From the IMG/VR virus record IMGVR_UViG_3300034107_000030, positions 1-37,082 of that record: DNA of 37,082 nucleotides; one strand, given 5' to 3'. Each line of letters begins with the position of its first letter. Position 1 is the first letter of the stretch. This DNA comes from a virus. The translations under genes and the position numbers were made by a program. Shown piece after piece: positions 7,646-14,440 of the stretch. Below the pieces are notes generated by a model that saw nothing but the letters and a program-made list of their open reading frames with translations, made no database searches and was not told the origin of the DNA.

Positions 7646-7666
7646 ACTATGCAAGTTTTGCATAGT
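7646..7666. promoter_or_regulatory. Perfect operator-like palindrome upstream of the early promoter
   Basis: ACTATGCAA (7646-7654) and TTGCATAGT (7658-7666) are perfect 9-bp reverse complements around GTT. The palindrome abuts the last reverse repeat (ends 7645) and ends 13 bases before the -35 of the rightward promoter. That is a typical site for an activator or repressor dimer. Confidence 0.65.
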
Positions 7667-7679
7667 TGCAAATAAATGC

Positions 7680-7707
7680 TTGACAGTGTAAATAATTCCC
7701 TTACAAT
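7680..7707 (+). promoter_or_regulatory. Sigma-70-type promoter of the rightward small-gene operon
   Basis: TTGACA (7680-7685, perfect -35), a 16-bp spacer and TACAAT (7702-7707, five of six -10 bases). Predicted start is about 7714, giving a leader of about 43 nt before ATG 7757. Its strength and lack of phage-specific elements suggest immediate recognition by host RNA polymerase, so the downstream cluster is probably early. Confidence 0.75.
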
Positions 7708-7756
7708 AACTACACTGGCAACGAAAAGCCGGTATCAACTAACCTAAAGGCAAACA

Positions 7757-7930
7757 ATGATCTACTCACACATTTTCAAAGCGCGCAAAGAGTCCGGCTA
7801 TAAGTTTATCTGCTACATAACCGCGACGCCAGCGCTGCAAGGCGCGCCGATAGAGTCGGCATATTTCGACAGTAAGGTAGCAGCCAAAAAATGGGCCGCT
7901 GCTAAAAACACGAAGGCATGGAACTATTAA
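7757..7930 (+). CDS. Small early protein, 57 aa, function unknown
   Basis: 57 codons plus stop, starting MIYSHIFKARKESGYKF and ending ...WAAAKNTKAWNY. Basic and soluble, with aromatic residues at both ends; it resembles a small beta-beta-alpha unit. An AAGG ribosome binding site lies 6 bases before ATG 7757. First gene after the strong promoter, so likely made first after infection. Such genes often encode host-takeover factors, which is a positional inference only. Confidence 0.65.
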   Translation: MIYSHIFKARKESGYKFICYITATPALQGAPIESAYFDSKVAAKKWAAAKNTKAWNY

Positions 7931-7938
7931 ACCAAACC

Positions 7939-7957
7939 GGCCGGCGCAAAGCCGGCC
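7939..7957. other. GC-rich hairpin between early genes
   Basis: GGCCGGC (7939-7945) and GCCGGCC (7951-7957) pair perfectly around GCAAA. There is no T run, so it is not a classical terminator. It may modulate readthrough or mRNA stability between the 57-aa and 31-aa genes. Confidence 0.35.
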
Positions 7958-7979
7958 AATAACATAAAGGCAAAACAAC

Positions 7980-8075
7980 ATGAAAAAAGCATTATTAGAT
8001 CTATTGGCCGTCGTCGTTATCGCGGCCGCGCTCACTGTCGGCGCCCTGGCTTATTTTGACGTATTGGTAAAATAA
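7980..8075 (+). CDS. 31-aa single-span membrane peptide
   Basis: MKKALLDLLAVVVIAAALTV... followed by GALAYFDVLVK. Two Lys at the N-terminus precede about 22 hydrophobic residues, so it is a one-helix membrane peptide or a signal-anchor. AAGG lies upstream of ATG 7980, and the next gene starts 2 bases after the stop. Small early membrane peptides in phages can affect host division, membrane potential or superinfection; which applies here is unknown. Confidence 0.6.
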   Translation: MKKALLDLLAVVVIAAALTVGALAYFDVLVK

Positions 8076-8076
8076 C

Positions 8077-8736
8077 ATGCAAGTACATTTAACACTTAAA
8101 AGCGCGAACGTCAAAACCGGCCCGATACCGGTTTCAACTACTGAGCGCGACTCGTGCCCGACCGATTGCAAAATGAAGGCCGAATGCTACGCGGCCAGCG
8201 GGCCACTGGCGCTACACTGGGCCGCCGTATCCATGAAAACGCGCGGCACGTCCTGGGGTGAATTCTGCGAGACAATCGCGCGCTTACCCGACAATCAAAT
8301 TTGGCGCCACAATCAAGCCGGCGATCTACCCCAGCAAAACGGCACAATTGACGCCGCGAAGCTGGGTGAATTGGTGGCCGCGAACACCGGTAAACGCGGG
8401 TTTACTTATTCGCATCATCGCGACGCCGCCAGCATTGCATGGATCCGGCATGCCAATAATTGGGGTTTTACTGTCAACTTATCGGCCAATGATTTAAATG
8501 ACGCCGATTACTTGGCCGATCAAAACGCCGGCCCGGTCGTCGTCGTTTTACCCAGTACGCAAAACGAAAACCTAAAAACGCCAGCCGGCCGGCCGGTCGT
8601 CGTTTGCCCGGCCACCCAGCGCGACGACGTCAGCTGCGCGACGTGCCAATTATGTCAACGTCAACGGTCCACAATTGTAGGTTTCCCGGCACATGGTTCG
8701 CGCCATCGCACAATCAACTTAAGGTTAGTAGCATGA
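8077..8736 (+). CDS. Cys-rich conserved phage protein (DUF7227 / gp88-like), 219 aa
   Basis: Motifs in order: TGPIPVSTT at 14-22; CPTDCKMKAECYA with Cys27, Cys31 and Cys37; WRHNQAGDLP at 76-85; KRGFTYSHH at 106-114; GFTVNLSAND at 130-139; VVVCPAT with Cys177; and CATCQLC with Cys187, Cys190 and Cys193. I recall this pattern as a phage family called DUF7227 or gene product 88. The CxxxC...C and CxxCxxC groups look like metal or Fe-S ligands, and the alternating strand/helix layout could be a TIM-barrel-like enzyme. The biochemical role is unknown. It is the largest gene of the early cluster, overlapped 4 bp by the next gene. Confidence 0.75.
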   Translation: MQVHLTLKSANVKTGPIPVSTTERDSCPTDCKMKAECYAASGPLALHWAAVSMKTRGTSWGEFCETIARLPDNQIWRHNQAGDLPQQNGTIDAAKLGELVAANTGKRGFTYSHHRDAASIAWIRHANNWGFTVNLSANDLNDADYLADQNAGPVVVVLPSTQNENLKTPAGRPVVVCPATQRDDVSCATCQLCQRQRSTIVGFPAHGSRHRTINLRLVA

Positions 8737-8912
8737 ATAAATTATTCCCGATTATCGCGCCCGGCCAGTCGGTTCCATGCTTTATGTGCAGCCAGCCACT
8801 GGCTGGCCAGCCGGCGCCAGTAGATAACCCGCCAAAGCGCGGCCAATGGCGCACGTATTGCAGCGCGTGCGATATGTTTACATTTTTTGATAAGGCACCA
8901 AATGACAATTAA
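8733..8912 (+). CDS. Zinc-ribbon protein, 59 aa
   Basis: ATG 8733 overlaps the previous stop (ATGA), so this start was chosen over the longer open frame reaching back to 8604. Cys16-x2-Cys19 and Cys43-x2-Cys46 give a four-Cys zinc ribbon with a Pro/Gly-rich 23-residue insert. Such small ribbons in phages usually bind nucleic acid or host polymerase; the partner here is unknown. Confidence 0.7.
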   Translation: MNKLFPIIAPGQSVPCFMCSQPLAGQPAPVDNPPKRGQWRTYCSACDMFTFFDKAPNDN

Positions 8913-9132
8913 AACCATGCGCGCAAAATACCCCGGCCATTGCAGCCGGTCCGGCGCCAGGATAAACCCCGGCGATGACATTAAATTTGACACCGTAACG
9001 CGCCGCGCCTGGCTAGATGAACCCGGCGACTCTCGCGTTGTTTTCTACGGTGATAACGGCCCCAGCACGTTCTACCGTAACCCGCGCGACCGGTGTATTG
9101 ACGCGCCGTGCTGTGGCTGCTGCACTATCTAG
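8902..9132 (+). CDS. Small Cys-containing early protein, 76 aa
   Basis: Reads MTIKTMRAKYPGHCSRSGARINPGDDIKFD... and ends DRCIDAPCCGCCTI. I chose ATG 8902 (11-bp overlap with the previous gene) rather than ATG 8887 because the AKYPGHCSRSGARINPGDDI stretch resembles phage zinc-knuckle proteins that start just before it. The usual second Cys of the first CxxC is Ser here (CSRS). The last 11 residues contain five Cys, which may replace the site. Function unknown. Confidence 0.65.
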   Translation: MTIKTMRAKYPGHCSRSGARINPGDDIKFDTVTRRAWLDEPGDSRVVFYGDNGPSTFYRNPRDRCIDAPCCGCCTI

Positions 9133-9139
9133 CACGCGA

Positions 9140-9187
9140 CCTTATGCGGCCGTCGCTGGCCGTATAGGGGCGCGCGCTGGTGCGCGC
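9140..9187. other. Two adjacent hairpins in the gap between early genes
   Basis: First hairpin: 9140-9151 pairs with 9158-9169 over 12 bp (two G-T wobbles) with a 6-base loop. Second: GCGCGC 9172-9177 pairs with 9182-9187 around TGGT. Neither has a T run. They fill most of the only real gap (9133-9206) in the early cluster and could act as an RNA processing, stability or attenuation element. Confidence 0.45.
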
Positions 9188-9206
9188 TATAACCTAAGGG
9201 TAAAGT

Positions 9207-9353
9207 ATGAGCGAAGACCTAATGAACGCGCTGCAAGCGCTTATTTTCTATTCGGACCTTATCGCGCCAGATCTACCGGACAACGCCAAGGCCGATAATT
9301 TCCAGATCGCATTAGACCGAGCGCGCGACGCGCTGGATAAGGTGGCCACATGA
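9207..9353 (+). CDS. Small acidic helical protein, 48 aa
   Basis: MSEDLMNALQALIFYSDLIA... followed by PDLPDNAKADNFQIALDRARDALDKVAT. CTAAGGG lies a few bases before ATG 9207, a strong ribosome binding site. Predicted as two amphipathic helices split by the PDLPDN turn. Its stop overlaps the next start as ATGA. No family recognised. Confidence 0.6.
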   Translation: MSEDLMNALQALIFYSDLIAPDLPDNAKADNFQIALDRARDALDKVAT

Positions 9354-9565
9354 GCCATTACGACAAAACGACAGTGACCTTTCACCGGGGTAATGCTTTC
9401 ACGCCAGAAGGCATAGACGCGGACCCGTTCGCGACTCTCACAATCAACGACTTAGTTGACCGAAAATTGATTGATGCTATATGCGCGCTTATGCGCAAGC
9501 ATATCAACACCGAACACCAAGATTTTTGTAATATTAAATTATCAACTGAGGATTGGGACTCATGA
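9350..9565 (+). CDS. Small early protein, 71 aa, function unknown
   Basis: Coupled to the previous gene by a 4-bp ATGA overlap at 9350-9353 and to the next at 9562-9565. Acidic overall, with a helical middle (INDLVDRKLIDAICALMRKH) and one Cys in the ICALM segment plus one in DFCN. Not recognised. Confidence 0.6.
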   Translation: MSHYDKTTVTFHRGNAFTPEGIDADPFATLTINDLVDRKLIDAICALMRKHINTEHQDFCNIKLSTEDWDS

Positions 9566-9888
9566 AAACCGTAACTATTGGCCGCACGGCCTACAAAATC
9601 AACGACGACCGTGACATTTTCGCAGAGCATGCAAAATGCACCGGTAAGCATAAGATTGTGAAAAGCCGGGGCGCAGAGTTACGCCGGTTTCCCGATTATT
9701 GGGCCGACATGAGCACGGCCGACTATGTGGCCACTTATTACGCGCTCAATAGTACCGCGCGCCGGTTTCCCTCGGCTAAGGGCGCGCCCTATGGCACTGG
9801 GAACACGTTAACCGGCTTCTATGAAAATTTAAATACGGCCCCAGCGGCCATCTACACCGGAGACGATACATATGAAAACGAAGGATAA
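9562..9888 (+). CDS. Early protein, 108 aa, function unknown
   Basis: Begins MKTVTIGRTAYKINDDRDIF. ATG 9562 (ATGA overlap with the previous stop) is preferred to ATG 9553 because it matches the coupling used by the neighbours. Basic first half (KCTGKHKIVKSRGAELRRFPDYW) and Tyr/Thr-rich second half (MSTADYVATYYALNSTARRFPSAKGAPYGTG). Possibly a small nucleic-acid-binding protein. No family recognised. Confidence 0.6.
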   Translation: MKTVTIGRTAYKINDDRDIFAEHAKCTGKHKIVKSRGAELRRFPDYWADMSTADYVATYYALNSTARRFPSAKGAPYGTGNTLTGFYENLNTAPAAIYTGDDTYENEG

Positions 9889-10087
9889 TCTACACCCGCT
9901 CATGCGGGAAATAATCGCGCCATGGGCGCCGCTCACTTATGCGGATCATTATTATGTGGATCTTGGGTTTAGATATGAGCGCGGCCAAGTGTCAGAGCAT
10001 GAATACAAAATGGCCATCGCAGAAGGACCCGAGGCCCGCCGGCTCATGGGCCGGGGCGCCATGGAAGCGATGCGGAGCGCCTATTGA
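9872..10087 (+). CDS. Small early protein, 71 aa, function unknown
   Basis: MKTKDNLHPLMREIIAPWAP... to ...RLMGRGAMEAMRSAY. It overlaps the preceding gene by 17 bp, with GGAG about 9 bases before ATG 9872. Mixed charge, likely helical, no Cys. Its stop TGA shares one base with the next ATG (TGATG). No family recognised. Confidence 0.6.
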   Translation: MKTKDNLHPLMREIIAPWAPLTYADHYYVDLGFRYERGQVSEHEYKMAIAEGPEARRLMGRGAMEAMRSAY

Positions 10088-10146
10088 TGGTTTTACTTAT
10101 CGCCCTTATACTGGCGGGGCTGCTGATCATTCTGCTGGATCTGTAG
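10087..10146 (+). CDS. Candidate 19-aa hydrophobic micropeptide
   Basis: Twenty codons: MVLLIALILAGLLIILLDL then TAG. The ATG is fused to the previous stop as TGATG, the classic coupled arrangement, and the terminator begins 16 bp after the stop. Nearly every residue is hydrophobic, enough for one membrane helix. It may be a real membrane micropeptide at the end of the early operon, but at this length a chance frame cannot be excluded. Confidence 0.4.
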   Translation: MVLLIALILAGLLIILLDL

Positions 10147-10162
10147 CAGTTGCCATCCTCAC

Positions 10163-10191
10163 AAGGCCCCTATCGCTAGGGGCCTTTTTTT
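10163..10191 (+). terminator. Strong intrinsic terminator of the rightward early operon
   Basis: AAGGCCCCTA (10163-10172) and TAGGGGCCTT (10177-10186) form a perfect 10-bp stem around TCGC, followed by an unbroken T run to 10191. It ends the plus-strand cluster just before the convergent primase-helicase stop at 10194. The minus strand has only the stem without a T run, so termination is mainly rightward. Confidence 0.92.
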
Positions 10192-10193
10192 GT

Positions 10194-12482
10194 CTATTTC
10201 ACCAAGCGCACGGCCATGGGCGCCGGTATATCTTCAACCATGCGGCGCAGTTCTGATTTAGGCCGGCTGGCCATCTCGGGCGCACAAAACATGTGTTTTT
10301 TGCTTTGAAAGTCACCGGACGCGACGCGGCCAAGATCGACCCACCCAGCCTCTTTAAGCGCATGCAGTAGCGCCGGCTGGGGGACCTTCACACCGGCCGG
10401 AGCGGCGCCAGCCACGCGGTCACACAATGCATGGAAGGGAGACGCCACCACACCCTTAGAAAACTCACCCAAGCGCCCGCGCATCAATTCGACAAGGTAC
10501 GATTCGGCCATGCTCATGCCATGCTCGACCAAGTTCAATTTGAATTCTGTCATCATAGGCGCAGCGCCAGGATTAAACGCCGACACGTCGCGCGCTTGCA
10601 GCCAGGCGCCCACGGCCGCAAACCCGCCGGCCTTGTACCATGCCCACATGCGCGCGGCAGCGTCAGTACTCATGCGCGGCGCATGCGACCAAATGCACAT
10701 CCAGCGGCGATCTTGAGAATCTAGGCTAATCGGCACGGGGTCATTGGAAAACGCCAGCACGAACACGCGGTTCGCCATTTGGTAGGGGTGCAGGCCCTTG
10801 CGGTTGACTGTCAGCATTTCAGGGGGCGCGGCAATAATGGGTTTCAACTTATTGGCCAGCGCGCGCCTCTCTTTGGCGTCAGGTTCTTTTAGCTCATTCA
10901 ATATTAAAATTTCAGATTCCAGCGCATAACCAAATTGGCTGCTCATGGTGTCATTGTCCAGCAGGCCACGGTTTTTAAGGTGGGGGCCACACACGGCCCA
11001 AATGAACGGCGCCCACATGGTATCTTTTCCGGACCCTTGGTCGCCGCCATGCAACACGGCGTGATTGATCTTGATGCCGGGGAATTGGATTTTGAAGGCC
11101 ATCACATTCAAAATGTGATCTAGTTCGCGCTGATCGGGCACAAGGGTTTTGCAGTGATCCATCCACAAACCAATGTCACCGGCGGCCACTGGGGGCCGCG
11201 CGTCGCGCCAGCGGTTACCGTACAGATCGCCATCACGGGCCACAATGACCGATTCGCCGGCGGCGTAAGTGATCCCCACAAGCGCTTTGGCGCCGCATTC
11301 CTGTCTGTTTTCATCAAAGCAAATTGATGCCTCGACTTTGGGGCGCTTACCATGGATCGAATTGCAGGGGATATGACGAAACAATGCGTTAAAGGTGCTG
11401 CGGGAAATTTCCCTGCGGTCTTGCATATCAAAATAGGACTCGTCGTCTTGAATGTAGGCAAACCGGCCGTACCACTGCGCCTTCTCAATGCGCCCTAGTT
11501 CTTTGCGCTCGACCTCGGCAATGATGGCCGCCGCTGCGTCGGGGAACGCTTCGGTGGGCTTGATTTTAGACAAGGCTTGATCCATGGCCAAGGTCAGTAG
11601 CTCATCACGTAAGCCAGGGGCATGCTTGGGGCCGCCATTGTCAGCGACCCATTGCAAAAACATGTTAGACCCAAATTCAACGCAATGGCTGTGCAGGCAG
11701 CAGTAGGCGCGGTTGGCGGGCATGTAACGGCCTTCTGGGTTGCCGTCTGTATGCTCGGCTGAGTTGGGGCACATCACGCCGGCCCAACCTTCTTGATTGG
11801 GCTTAGACAGTAGCAGGCCCTGGCCACTAAGCCACGCCATCACGTCATCGGCGCCGTCATCTGACAAGCGGATCGGCTTGAACCCCACAGAGTCAGCAGG
11901 CGCAGGCACTACGCCAAGCGCGTCACAAATTTGGTCCAATGTAAAGTCACGCGCTGGGTGAAACTCCACCAGCTTGGCGGCAAAGTTATTGCGGTCGGGC
12001 TTCAAATTGATCGAACCAGGCAAACGGAAATTGCGCACGGCATTGATCGCACCCTTGTCGGTGTAGCCCGCGTCGGCTATGGCTTTAATCGCCGCGCTAA
12101 AGTCGCCCTTTGTGGGTTGTTCTGAGAAGGCATAACCCCACTGGAATGAACCCTCAGACGTTTCGATCTTCCACGTCGGCTCAAGTGGCGGAATGGCCGC
12201 CTTTGTGCCCACGTCGTCCAGTACCATCACTAACACATACTCGCAGTTAACCGCAGACGCGGAGACGTGGCCATCTTTAAAGCGGTCGATGATAAAACTG
12301 GCCGTGTTGCCATAAATCGCCCAATCGTCTTTGATGCGTGCGGTAGGCAACATAGCCGGCCATGTGCATTTGATCGCGCCATCTGCATGGAATTGCAGTT
12401 CTTTGCCAATGGGCTTCTGGCGCACGATTAACGCAGTCTCACCCTCGGGCGCCAAAGACATTAAAAATTCAAGAAAATTCAT
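10194..12482 (-). CDS. Primase-helicase (archaeo-eukaryotic-type primase plus SF3-like helicase)
   Basis: 762 aa from ATG 12482. This start has AGG at ideal spacing, whereas the in-frame ATG 12488 is too close to it. N-terminal half: RepB/AEP-type primase features, with Asp89-Asp90 in VLVMVLDDVG, FQWGYAF near 113-119 and LPGSINLKP near 154-162. A Cys/His cluster follows (Cys238, Cys261, Cys262, His264, His266, Cys267). C-terminal half: Walker A GGDQGSGKD near 479-487 (Lys486), acidic ILILNELKE near 525-533, sensor Asn580 in FVLAFSNDPVP, and Arg592-Arg593 in SQDRRW. This is the layout of the DUF5906/NrS-1 type phage replicative primase-helicases. It primes and unwinds DNA for the neighbouring polymerase. 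Convergent with the early operon. Confidence 0.88.
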   Translation of the reverse strand: MNFLEFLMSLAPEGETALIVRQKPIGKELQFHADGAIKCTWPAMLPTARIKDDWAIYGNTASFIIDRFKDGHVSASAVNCEYVLVMVLDDVGTKAAIPPLEPTWKIETSEGSFQWGYAFSEQPTKGDFSAAIKAIADAGYTDKGAINAVRNFRLPGSINLKPDRNNFAAKLVEFHPARDFTLDQICDALGVVPAPADSVGFKPIRLSDDGADDVMAWLSGQGLLLSKPNQEGWAGVMCPNSAEHTDGNPEGRYMPANRAYCCLHSHCVEFGSNMFLQWVADNGGPKHAPGLRDELLTLAMDQALSKIKPTEAFPDAAAAIIAEVERKELGRIEKAQWYGRFAYIQDDESYFDMQDRREISRSTFNALFRHIPCNSIHGKRPKVEASICFDENRQECGAKALVGITYAAGESVIVARDGDLYGNRWRDARPPVAAGDIGLWMDHCKTLVPDQRELDHILNVMAFKIQFPGIKINHAVLHGGDQGSGKDTMWAPFIWAVCGPHLKNRGLLDNDTMSSQFGYALESEILILNELKEPDAKERRALANKLKPIIAAPPEMLTVNRKGLHPYQMANRVFVLAFSNDPVPISLDSQDRRWMCIWSHAPRMSTDAAARMWAWYKAGGFAAVGAWLQARDVSAFNPGAAPMMTEFKLNLVEHGMSMAESYLVELMRGRLGEFSKGVVASPFHALCDRVAGAAPAGVKVPQPALLHALKEAGWVDLGRVASGDFQSKKHMFCAPEMASRPKSELRRMVEDIPAPMAVRLVK

Positions 12483-12502
12483 TGCCATACCTTTATAAAA
12501 AA

Positions 12503-14395
12503 TTACTTACCATATCGAGCCATTGTCTCGACCTCAGCGTTCAAGGGCAGGCCGACTGCCCATGCTGGCGCTGTACACATCACACGTTTTAATTCTTCTG
12601 CGGCGTCTACACGATTTGTTTCGATCACAATCTCATCATGCACATGCAGCACGACGTCATCAAGCTGGCGCAAGGCGTGGCGAAGCAAATCGTTGGCCAC
12701 TGCCTGCGTTACATTTTCACATGCCAAGCCTTTCCACAGACGGGCGCGTGGCCATTCTTTTGCATCTTGCGCTGGCTTCCATGCCGCTTTGGCATAACTG
12801 ACGCCCTCTGATTCCAATTTGGCATAGGGGTAGCACAAAATGCGCCCTGACGGTAGGGCATACCACAGGTGCAGGCCATCGTATAAATATGTTATAAGGC
12901 CGGCCTTAAACTCGCGCCCCTTGTTTCTCATTGCTCGCGTGTAGGACTCCTCCAGCGCAGACCAATAAGGAACAGCCCAAGCGTTAGCACGCCGCCACCC
13001 ATCCACCATTCGTTTGGCGACAGGTTCAGAAAGAGATACGCCATAAGCGCGGCCCATGGCAGCAAAAGCGCCAACCCCACCAGCAAAACCACAGGCGAGT
13101 TCTTGAACCTTTCCAATCTGGCGCTGATCTTTTGTGACGTCATCGACTTTGATGTTGAACGTCGCTGCTGCATTAACTTTATAGACGTCTTCCCCACTGC
13201 GGAATAGTTCCAATTTATCGGCACCTCGTCCGGAAAGCCACGGATTGACGCGGGCTTCGATGGCCGCCCAGTCGGCAACCACAAGATGCTTCCCTGCGGC
13301 GGGAATGATGGCCGGTCTGAGCATTCCTTTGAGAACATCGGTAACGCGCTTTCCATACCGAGGCACGATTGCGTGCCCTCTGACCATGGCGTGCCTAACG
13401 TCGTCGGGCTGCTCTGCGCACTTGCGGGTGAAGTTGTGGACTTGCGCGCCGTAGGACGATGCTCGTCCTGTTGCTGAACCGCCTGCAAATACAAACGCTC
13501 CTCGGACTCGCTCATCTTCAACATCTGCCAAAGCTGCAAGTCTGTTAAATTTTGCGACTGACGATGCCCATAGGTCGTCTGCGCATTGGATGACTTCTTG
13601 AACATCGGGTGGTACTCCATCACAGTTTAAAAGGTTGGCTCTCACGGTCTTGTCAATGCTGACCTTGTCGTCCTTTTGCATCAGCTTGCGCGCTTCTTCA
13701 TCGACACGATCCCAGACCCACTCACGCATGCGGGGGCTGCGAACGCTGGTGATAGCGCCCTCGGTCACTTCCTTGACAATTTCCTCGATCTCAATCAACT
13801 CGTCTGACGCGTACTTGACTGCGGCGTGGCACAACGGCACGTCCACCAGCACGCCTCGGTCGTTGATCTTTTCGTTGACGTGATAATCTTCTAACTCTAC
13901 TGCGCTGAGATCACGCATGCCCTTGCTGATCGCACGCATGGCGCGCACGTCTTGCTCACAATACTTAATCATCTCGGCCATCAGTTCAGGCGAGTCTTTA
14001 AACGGCGGCACGCACATCAAGCGGATCAGTTGCGCGCCTCTGTGATCTTTCTTCATAGACGCGCCAGCAAAGCGGCCAACGTCCTCTAAACTGCCCGGCG
14101 CGCAGTTGGCACGGGCTTGTGTTGCAGTGCAATAGAACTGCTCCAGCTTAAAATCAATCTGCAACACATACCAAAAAATCAAGCGCTCAAACGCTGCGTT
14201 GTGCGCCCTGATCTGGCCGGTGTAGTTGCGCACGCGCTCGGGGAATGGCTCAGACGGTATCCACGTCACCACGTCCTCATCGTCAAACGCATAGGACATA
14301 CACAGCACGTCGGTGCTTGCATCCTGCGCATAGTTGTACACGCCTTTGGCGCGTAGGTCGCACGTACTGCGCGTTTCAAAATCTAACCAAAGCAT
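12503..14395 (-). CDS. Family-A DNA polymerase with 3'-5' exonuclease
   Basis: 630 aa; no 5' nuclease domain, as usual for phage enzymes. Exonuclease motifs: DFET at 5-8, HNAAFE at 65-70 and YCEQDVRA at 145-152. Polymerase motifs: A, VVADWAAIEARV at 372-383 (Asp375); B, RQIGKVQELACGFAGG at 425-440 (Arg425, Lys429); C, HVHDEIV at 584-590 (Asp587). AAGGAG lies 6 bases before ATG 14395. Aligning motif B with E. coli Pol I puts Leu433 at the position of Phe762. This should be the phage replicative polymerase, acting with the primase-helicase encoded directly downstream. Confidence 0.95.
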   Translation of the reverse strand: MLWLDFETRSTCDLRAKGVYNYAQDASTDVLCMSYAFDDEDVVTWIPSEPFPERVRNYTGQIRAHNAAFERLIFWYVLQIDFKLEQFYCTATQARANCAPGSLEDVGRFAGASMKKDHRGAQLIRLMCVPPFKDSPELMAEMIKYCEQDVRAMRAISKGMRDLSAVELEDYHVNEKINDRGVLVDVPLCHAAVKYASDELIEIEEIVKEVTEGAITSVRSPRMREWVWDRVDEEARKLMQKDDKVSIDKTVRANLLNCDGVPPDVQEVIQCADDLWASSVAKFNRLAALADVEDERVRGAFVFAGGSATGRASSYGAQVHNFTRKCAEQPDDVRHAMVRGHAIVPRYGKRVTDVLKGMLRPAIIPAAGKHLVVADWAAIEARVNPWLSGRGADKLELFRSGEDVYKVNAAATFNIKVDDVTKDQRQIGKVQELACGFAGGVGAFAAMGRAYGVSLSEPVAKRMVDGWRRANAWAVPYWSALEESYTRAMRNKGREFKAGLITYLYDGLHLWYALPSGRILCYPYAKLESEGVSYAKAAWKPAQDAKEWPRARLWKGLACENVTQAVANDLLRHALRQLDDVVLHVHDEIVIETNRVDAAEELKRVMCTAPAWAVGLPLNAEVETMARYGK

Positions 14396-14411
14396 TGGCG
14401 TCTCCTTTCCA

Positions 14412-14432
14412 ATGGGCGCTCATAACGCCCAT
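14412..14432. other. Hairpin in the gap before the polymerase gene
   Basis: ATGGGCG (14412-14418) and CGCCCAT (14426-14432) form a 7-bp stem around CTCATAA in the 45-bp gap after the 211-aa gene. On the minus strand it is followed by TGGAAAGGAG, not a T run. It is more likely an RNA stability or partial-attenuation element than a terminator. Confidence 0.35.
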
Positions 14433-14440
14433 CAGAAAAG

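Larger units (their letters stand above)
7120..7756. other. Long non-coding control region; candidate replication origin
   Basis: 637 bp without a credible gene, between the leftward packaging operon and the rightward small-gene operon. It holds the 9-bp repeat array (7265-7645), an inverted-repeat hairpin (7340-7387), an AT-rich patch (about 7497-7540), a perfect palindrome (7646-7666), a short hairpin (7226-7242) and outward-facing promoters. Direct repeats beside an AT-rich element are the usual layout of iteron origins; control of divergent transcription would look similar. I saw no clear DnaA box. Confidence 0.6.

Noticed and set aside
8604-8732. Upstream extension of the zinc-ribbon gene (102-aa version).
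   Set aside because: It would overlap the preceding gene by more than 130 bp; the internal ATG 8733 gives the ATGA junction used by neighbouring genes.
12928-13623. 231-aa minus-strand frame inside the polymerase gene, with two hydrophobic stretches near its end.
   Set aside because: It lies entirely within the well-supported polymerase in another frame, its composition looks like shifted polymerase codons, and no ribosome site stands out. Overprinting cannot be fully excluded.
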